Source: Symmetrospora coprosmae
Lineage: Eukaryota; Basidiomycota; Cystobasidiomycetes; Symmetrosporaceae
Reading direction: 5' to 3'
Length of the DNA stretch: 64,000 bases
Assembly (NCBI GenBank): GCA_008802785.1
Contig: VUYT01000003.1
Location: 1-64,000, forward strand
In this document: one piece after another, positions 60,721 to 64,000 of the stretch
How positions within the stretch are numbered: position 1 is the first letter of the stretch
Layout of the letters: each line of letters starts with the position of its first letter
Notes under the pieces: generated by a model
The model's database searches: none
What the model was told of the DNA's origin: nothing
What the model saw: the letters and a program-made list of their open reading frames with translations, nothing else
Position numbers and translations under genes: made by a program

Positions 60721-61430
60721 TGTTGTGGTATAGACTAGCACCGGGCAAGGTCGACGACTGCAGAGAGGTGTGTATATATGTCAAGCGAGGGTGAAAGGGA
60801 GCGGACTGGAGGAGAATGAGGAGGATGTGCGGGGGGTTGCTGGGATGGGCGAGGATGCAGGGAGAGGGGTGAATGTGAGAGAGAAAGAGAGGATGAGGGA
60901 GTGGAGAAGAAAAGAGAAGAGAAGAGAGGAAGGGACTCAGAGGCAAAAGCACGCTTAAATGGAGCGACCGGATCGCCTATCCAAAGGTTAGCGCCCAGTG
61001 CTTCTCCGTCGGTCGCAGCCACGGGACGAGACTCCCTTTGGGCAGCTGTCGCCCCGGGCCATCTCCAAAGGGCGGTTCAGCAAGTGCGCTTCGGCAGCGA
61101 CGAGCGGCCTGTCAGGAGATCTGCGAGGGTTTAGCGTCAAGGGATGGGCAATGAGGCGTGTGGAATGACCTTGGAGACCGCGGAATGGTGGGTCCGGTAC
61201 GGGTCACCCTTGCTCGTGAGAGTTGCAAACGATCAGGATGTTGGATGGCGTCCCGTATGGTCTTTGCTGTCCATACTGAATGTACGGAGAAGCCATCCAT
61301 AGCGACGTTACGGGCTTCTCTGCATGCTGCTTGGCCTGCCTGGCTCGACCAAAGGTGGAGCAGACGCGCGCGACCTCAGGCTGGCTGCTTCCCTTCCCTC
61401 GCTCTGCCGGACACCGTTGAGGATACCGCC
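60721..61430. other. Divergent intergenic region (amylase / EAF-like)
   Basis: 710 bp between head-to-head genes. Beside the TATA-like element, a strongly purine-rich (GA) tract covers about 60805-60945, and one GCGGGG (60829-60834) fits the SYGGGG consensus of CreA/Mig1 carbon-catabolite repressors; a single hit in GC-rich DNA is weak evidence. No gene seen. Confidence 0.4.
60768..60783 (-). promoter_or_regulatory. TATA-like element of the amylase gene
   Basis: TATATA inside GTGTATATATGTC, about 50 bp upstream of the amylase ATG (gene reads leftwards). Position suits a TATA box with a short 5' UTR. Confidence 0.5.
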
Positions 61431-62704
61431 ATGGCACAGCACCATCATCAGTATCCTGTATCGACATCGCCGTCCTTCTTTCATGCCCCTCCATCTTCAG
61501 CGCTGCCCGTCGACGCGCTCCACGCTCTGCGCTATGACGACGATGCAGCGATGGACGGCGGCAATGACGGGCGCTTGACGCTCCACGCAGACGCAGAGAG
61601 CAAGGAGATCCGCGTCGCAGCAGTGACTAATGCTACGATGACCGGCAGGATGCAGCGCATCGACGATGAGGAGCTCGAGTGCGTCCTGCTGTGGGAGGAG
61701 AGCACAAAGGTGGGCGAGGAGGCGGCACGAAGGGATGACGGTGCCGCAGCTGCGACTGAAACGAGATCATTCCCATCCCACAGTCCTACATCCTCCACAG
61801 ACTGTCTACATCCACCCGCCTCCATCCAGCTTCCTCTGCCCGCGCCGCAGCTACCGCGACTGCGACCACGCCACGCTCCCGGGACGCTTCATCGACAGCC
61901 ACCGCCACCGCCAACGCAACTGCACGCCGGCCGGCCCGTCCACCCGCAACGAGCAAGGTGGCCTCCTCGGTGCACGGGGAGCACCTCTCTCCATATCCAG
62001 GCACAGCTTACACCCGCACCGGGGACCGCTCCGCCGGCTCTGCGTCTCCATCTCCATCTCCGTCGCCTCGCCCCGCAACTGCAGCGACGCACCAGGTCGG
62101 ACTCGGCCTCGAGCTGCCTGCAAGCTCGGCACCCTCGTCCGCTACGCGCCCATCCATTGGCAGAAAGGGCATTGCACCCGTGTCATCGCCCGCGCTTGGC
62201 CGGCACGAGCCTGTCGAAGGGGACAGGGACGACGACCTCGCCAGCGCGTCGGGGGAGGAGACAGGCACGGCCGCGGCCGACTCGGACGACGACATTGACT
62301 TTGAAGAGAGCCTCGCTCTCCCGCCCAGCCAGGCACCCGTCCCGAGCTCGAGCCTGCGCGCGTACGCCTCGCCCGCGCAAAAGACGGTCCCGTCCTTCGC
62401 GGCGGGACCGACTCGCGGGAACGGTCAGAGCGGGCAAGCGAGTGGGAGCAAGGATGCGGACGTCGTTTCGTCCGAGGAGGAGGATGACGACGAGGAGGAA
62501 GAAGACTTTGATGACCTCGCAAACGACCTCGAGGAATCGCTCGCCGTCCCGCCGCAGCAGCCGACGGCAGCTCCATCTGCCTCTGTTCCGCAAGCCGACA
62601 GAAGCACGCAGGCGGGCAAAAAAGTGCCGCAGAACAAGGCGTTTGTCGATTCAGACATCGCGAGCAGCAGCGAAAGCGAGGACGAAAGTGGGAGCGATGG
62701 GTAG
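61431..62704 (+). CDS. EAF-like RNA polymerase II elongation factor
   Basis: Exons 61431-61709 and 61784-62704 give 399 aa. The N-terminal ~110 residues read like the EAF (ELL-associated factor) domain: a LHADAESKEIRVAAVTNATM segment, then DEEELECVLLW-type ELECVLLWEESTK joined across the intron to SYILHRLSTSTRLHP, which corresponds to the conserved VLIWDE...F.LERL...RLN core. The rest is disordered: Ser/Pro/Thr-rich, then acidic clusters (SSEEEDDDEEEEDFDD) with an ES(L)A(L/V)PP repeat (FEESLALPPSQ and LEESLAVPPQQ), and ends SSSESEDESGSDG. EAF proteins bind ELL and act in elongation complexes in the nucleus. Family call is moderate because the domain is short and diverged. Confidence 0.6.
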
Positions 62705-63397
62705 AGACGCCCTGGCGTAATCTCGCGACCTACCTAACAGGGCCAACCGACCGTCATTTCCGCTTAAAGACGTCACCGCTCGGCTGGATGCTCTTGCAAG
62801 ACTCGCTACTCCGAGTCTCAACCGAGCTCTGCGGAAAGACCAGCACCGAGCATCTCTCGCTGGCCGCTGCTCTGCGCCGCTCTGCACGCATGTGCTTTGG
62901 AGGACTCTCGAAGCTCACTGCCAGCTGCGACATCATTGGAAGATGCAAGAGCTGTCGAAAAGCAACAAGCTGAACATAGCTTTGCTAGGGATTGTGTTCA
63001 GTGCCGTCGAGTCCTTCGCTCTTCCAGCCGTCCACGTTCTTCCGCAAAAACACAAACTTGTGCCCATGTTATAATGATAGCAGGCATTTGCGGCAAGCTG
63101 CGAGCTGTGGCCAGATAGTCGATATTCAAAATGAGGACGGTGTTCTTGCGTTGCCGAGTCGCTTAGCGGCGAGCAGCAAGAATGTAGATGCGCCTATCCT
63201 GATATGAAGGAGTTGTCAAGTTGCAGCGAGAGCCAATGTATATGTAGAGCCATGTGCTTTAGAATACAGTCACGCCTTTCTCCGTTCCAACGGTCTGCAT
63301 TTCATCGTCGATGTTACATGAAAGATGCATCGCGGTCCCGCTGCGCCGAATCTAGCCGTCACAGGCAACACAGACTTGGTAAGGCAGTGGAGCTTGC
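62705..63397. other. Intergenic region between convergent genes
   Basis: 693 bp; lower GC than the flanks in 62.9-63.3 kb. Short open frames only; no gene, tRNA or repeat recognised. Confidence 0.45.
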
Positions 63398-64000
63398 TTA
63401 GTGTTCGGGCATGCCGTTGAAGCCCTTCGAGGCACGCTGCGTGACACAAGAGAGCCTGTCCTGGGTGTAGATGTCAATGTTGGGCTCGGGAAGCTTCTGC
63501 TTCGTCTCCTTGTCAAGGCATCCGGCCTTGATGGCTGCGTACGGGTCGGACGGAGAGGGAAATGTAGTGAAGGAGCCTGCTCATCAGCTGCGTCTCGTAT
63601 GGCGGCCGCTCCGGGCGTGGGCGGGCGAGGAGCGCTGTGCCCGCAAATCCCCGCAAAGGCTCGAATGCAACGCACCAATGATGTCCTTAGCAGCGTCGGG
63701 AGCGTGTGCCATCGGGCTGCCGCATGTACCACAGAAAATCCGTCTTACGGCCTGTCCAGAGTCGCCAGCCTTCTCGTAGCTCTTGACGTCGCCTTTGGAG
63801 AGGTTGTCCACGGCGCATGTGTGCGGCGGATTTGGTGGCAAATCACCGAGGGCGGGGTGAGAGGAAGGAGGCAGTCCAGGCAGGAGCAGGCACGCAGTGA
63901 GAGGCATGGGTGCATCATCAGTACCATGTCTTGTCGTTCCGAGGCCTGCGTGCGTGCCTTACCGTTGATCTTGACCTTGTCCCGGGGAGCGACTAGGACG
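63398..64000 (-). CDS. GFA/CENP-V family protein, 5' part beyond window
   Basis: Partial gene. Exons 63398-63576, 63676-63792 and from 63963 past the right edge. The visible protein reads LVAPRDKVKINGDVKSYEKA, then GDSGQAVRRIFCGTCGSPMA, then a C-terminal part with PYAAIKAGCLDKE and DRLSCVTQRASKGFNGMPEH. The FCGTCGSP zinc-binding motif after a TGDSG-like turn is typical of the glutathione-dependent formaldehyde-activating/CENP-V (Mss4-like) fold. The other zinc-binding Cys pairs should lie in the missing N-terminal exon(s). Fungal members are usually small stand-alone proteins of unknown substrate; a formaldehyde role should not be assumed. The intron of 170 bp is longer than most here. Confidence 0.8.

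Noticed and set aside
61158-62720. Long (520-codon) plus-strand open frame over the EAF-like gene
   Set aside because: It agrees with the EAF frame only partly, runs through the intron, then becomes Arg/Pro-rich noise in the wrong frame; the two-exon model gives a recognisable domain and an acidic tail.

Overview
The window reads as nuclear DNA of a filamentous or yeast-like basidiomycete, most likely Ustilaginomycotina or a close relative (inference). The evidence is GC-rich codon use, many short GT-AG introns (mostly 60-110 bp) with a CTGAC/CTGAT branch-like word before a CAG/TAG acceptor, tight gene spacing on both strands, and characteristic fungal genes (Msp1, Sey1, Tti1, Rco1, Alg9, Lam-type sterol transfer protein). 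I built exon models by hand from reading frames and splice signals. For nearly all multi-exon genes the summed exons are a whole number of codons, which supports the models without proving them.

Layout. 1-560 is the 3' end of a Ty1/copia element followed by what looks like an LTR start; 0.6-2.8 kb is gene-poor with degenerate duplicated sequence. 2.8-15 kb: GRAM/VASt sterol transporter (+), Ca2+/H+ exchanger (+), glutathione S-transferase (-), Msp1 AAA ATPase (+), phosphoglucomutase (+). 15-25 kb: DCAF4-like WD40 protein (-), glycyl-tRNA synthetase with a probable mitochondrial leader (+), a poorly resolved 1 kb gap, secreted aspartic protease (+), multi-span membrane protein of unknown function (-). 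25-36 kb: a 2,237-residue PH-like/coiled-coil protein (+), an F-box protein (+), a small coiled-coil protein (-). 36.5-49.4 kb: RBBP4/Msi1-type histone chaperone (+), Sey1 ER-fusion GTPase (+), a LEA-like repeat protein (+), Tti1 (+). 49.6-55 kb: Alg9 (-) and Rco1 (-). 55.8-58.5 kb: two or three small Pro/Ser-rich genes of unknown function that may be related to one another. 58.7-64 kb: secreted alpha-amylase of bacterial (Streptomyces-like) type (-), an EAF-like elongation factor (+), and a GFA/CENP-V family protein (-) cut by the right edge.

Most genes are housekeeping and no operon-like logic is visible. The more unusual material is the 55.8-58.5 kb cluster, the amylase of unexpected subfamily, coding micro-exons of 13-25 nt in several genes, and the large PH-like protein. 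No CRISPR array, rRNA or tRNA was recognised.
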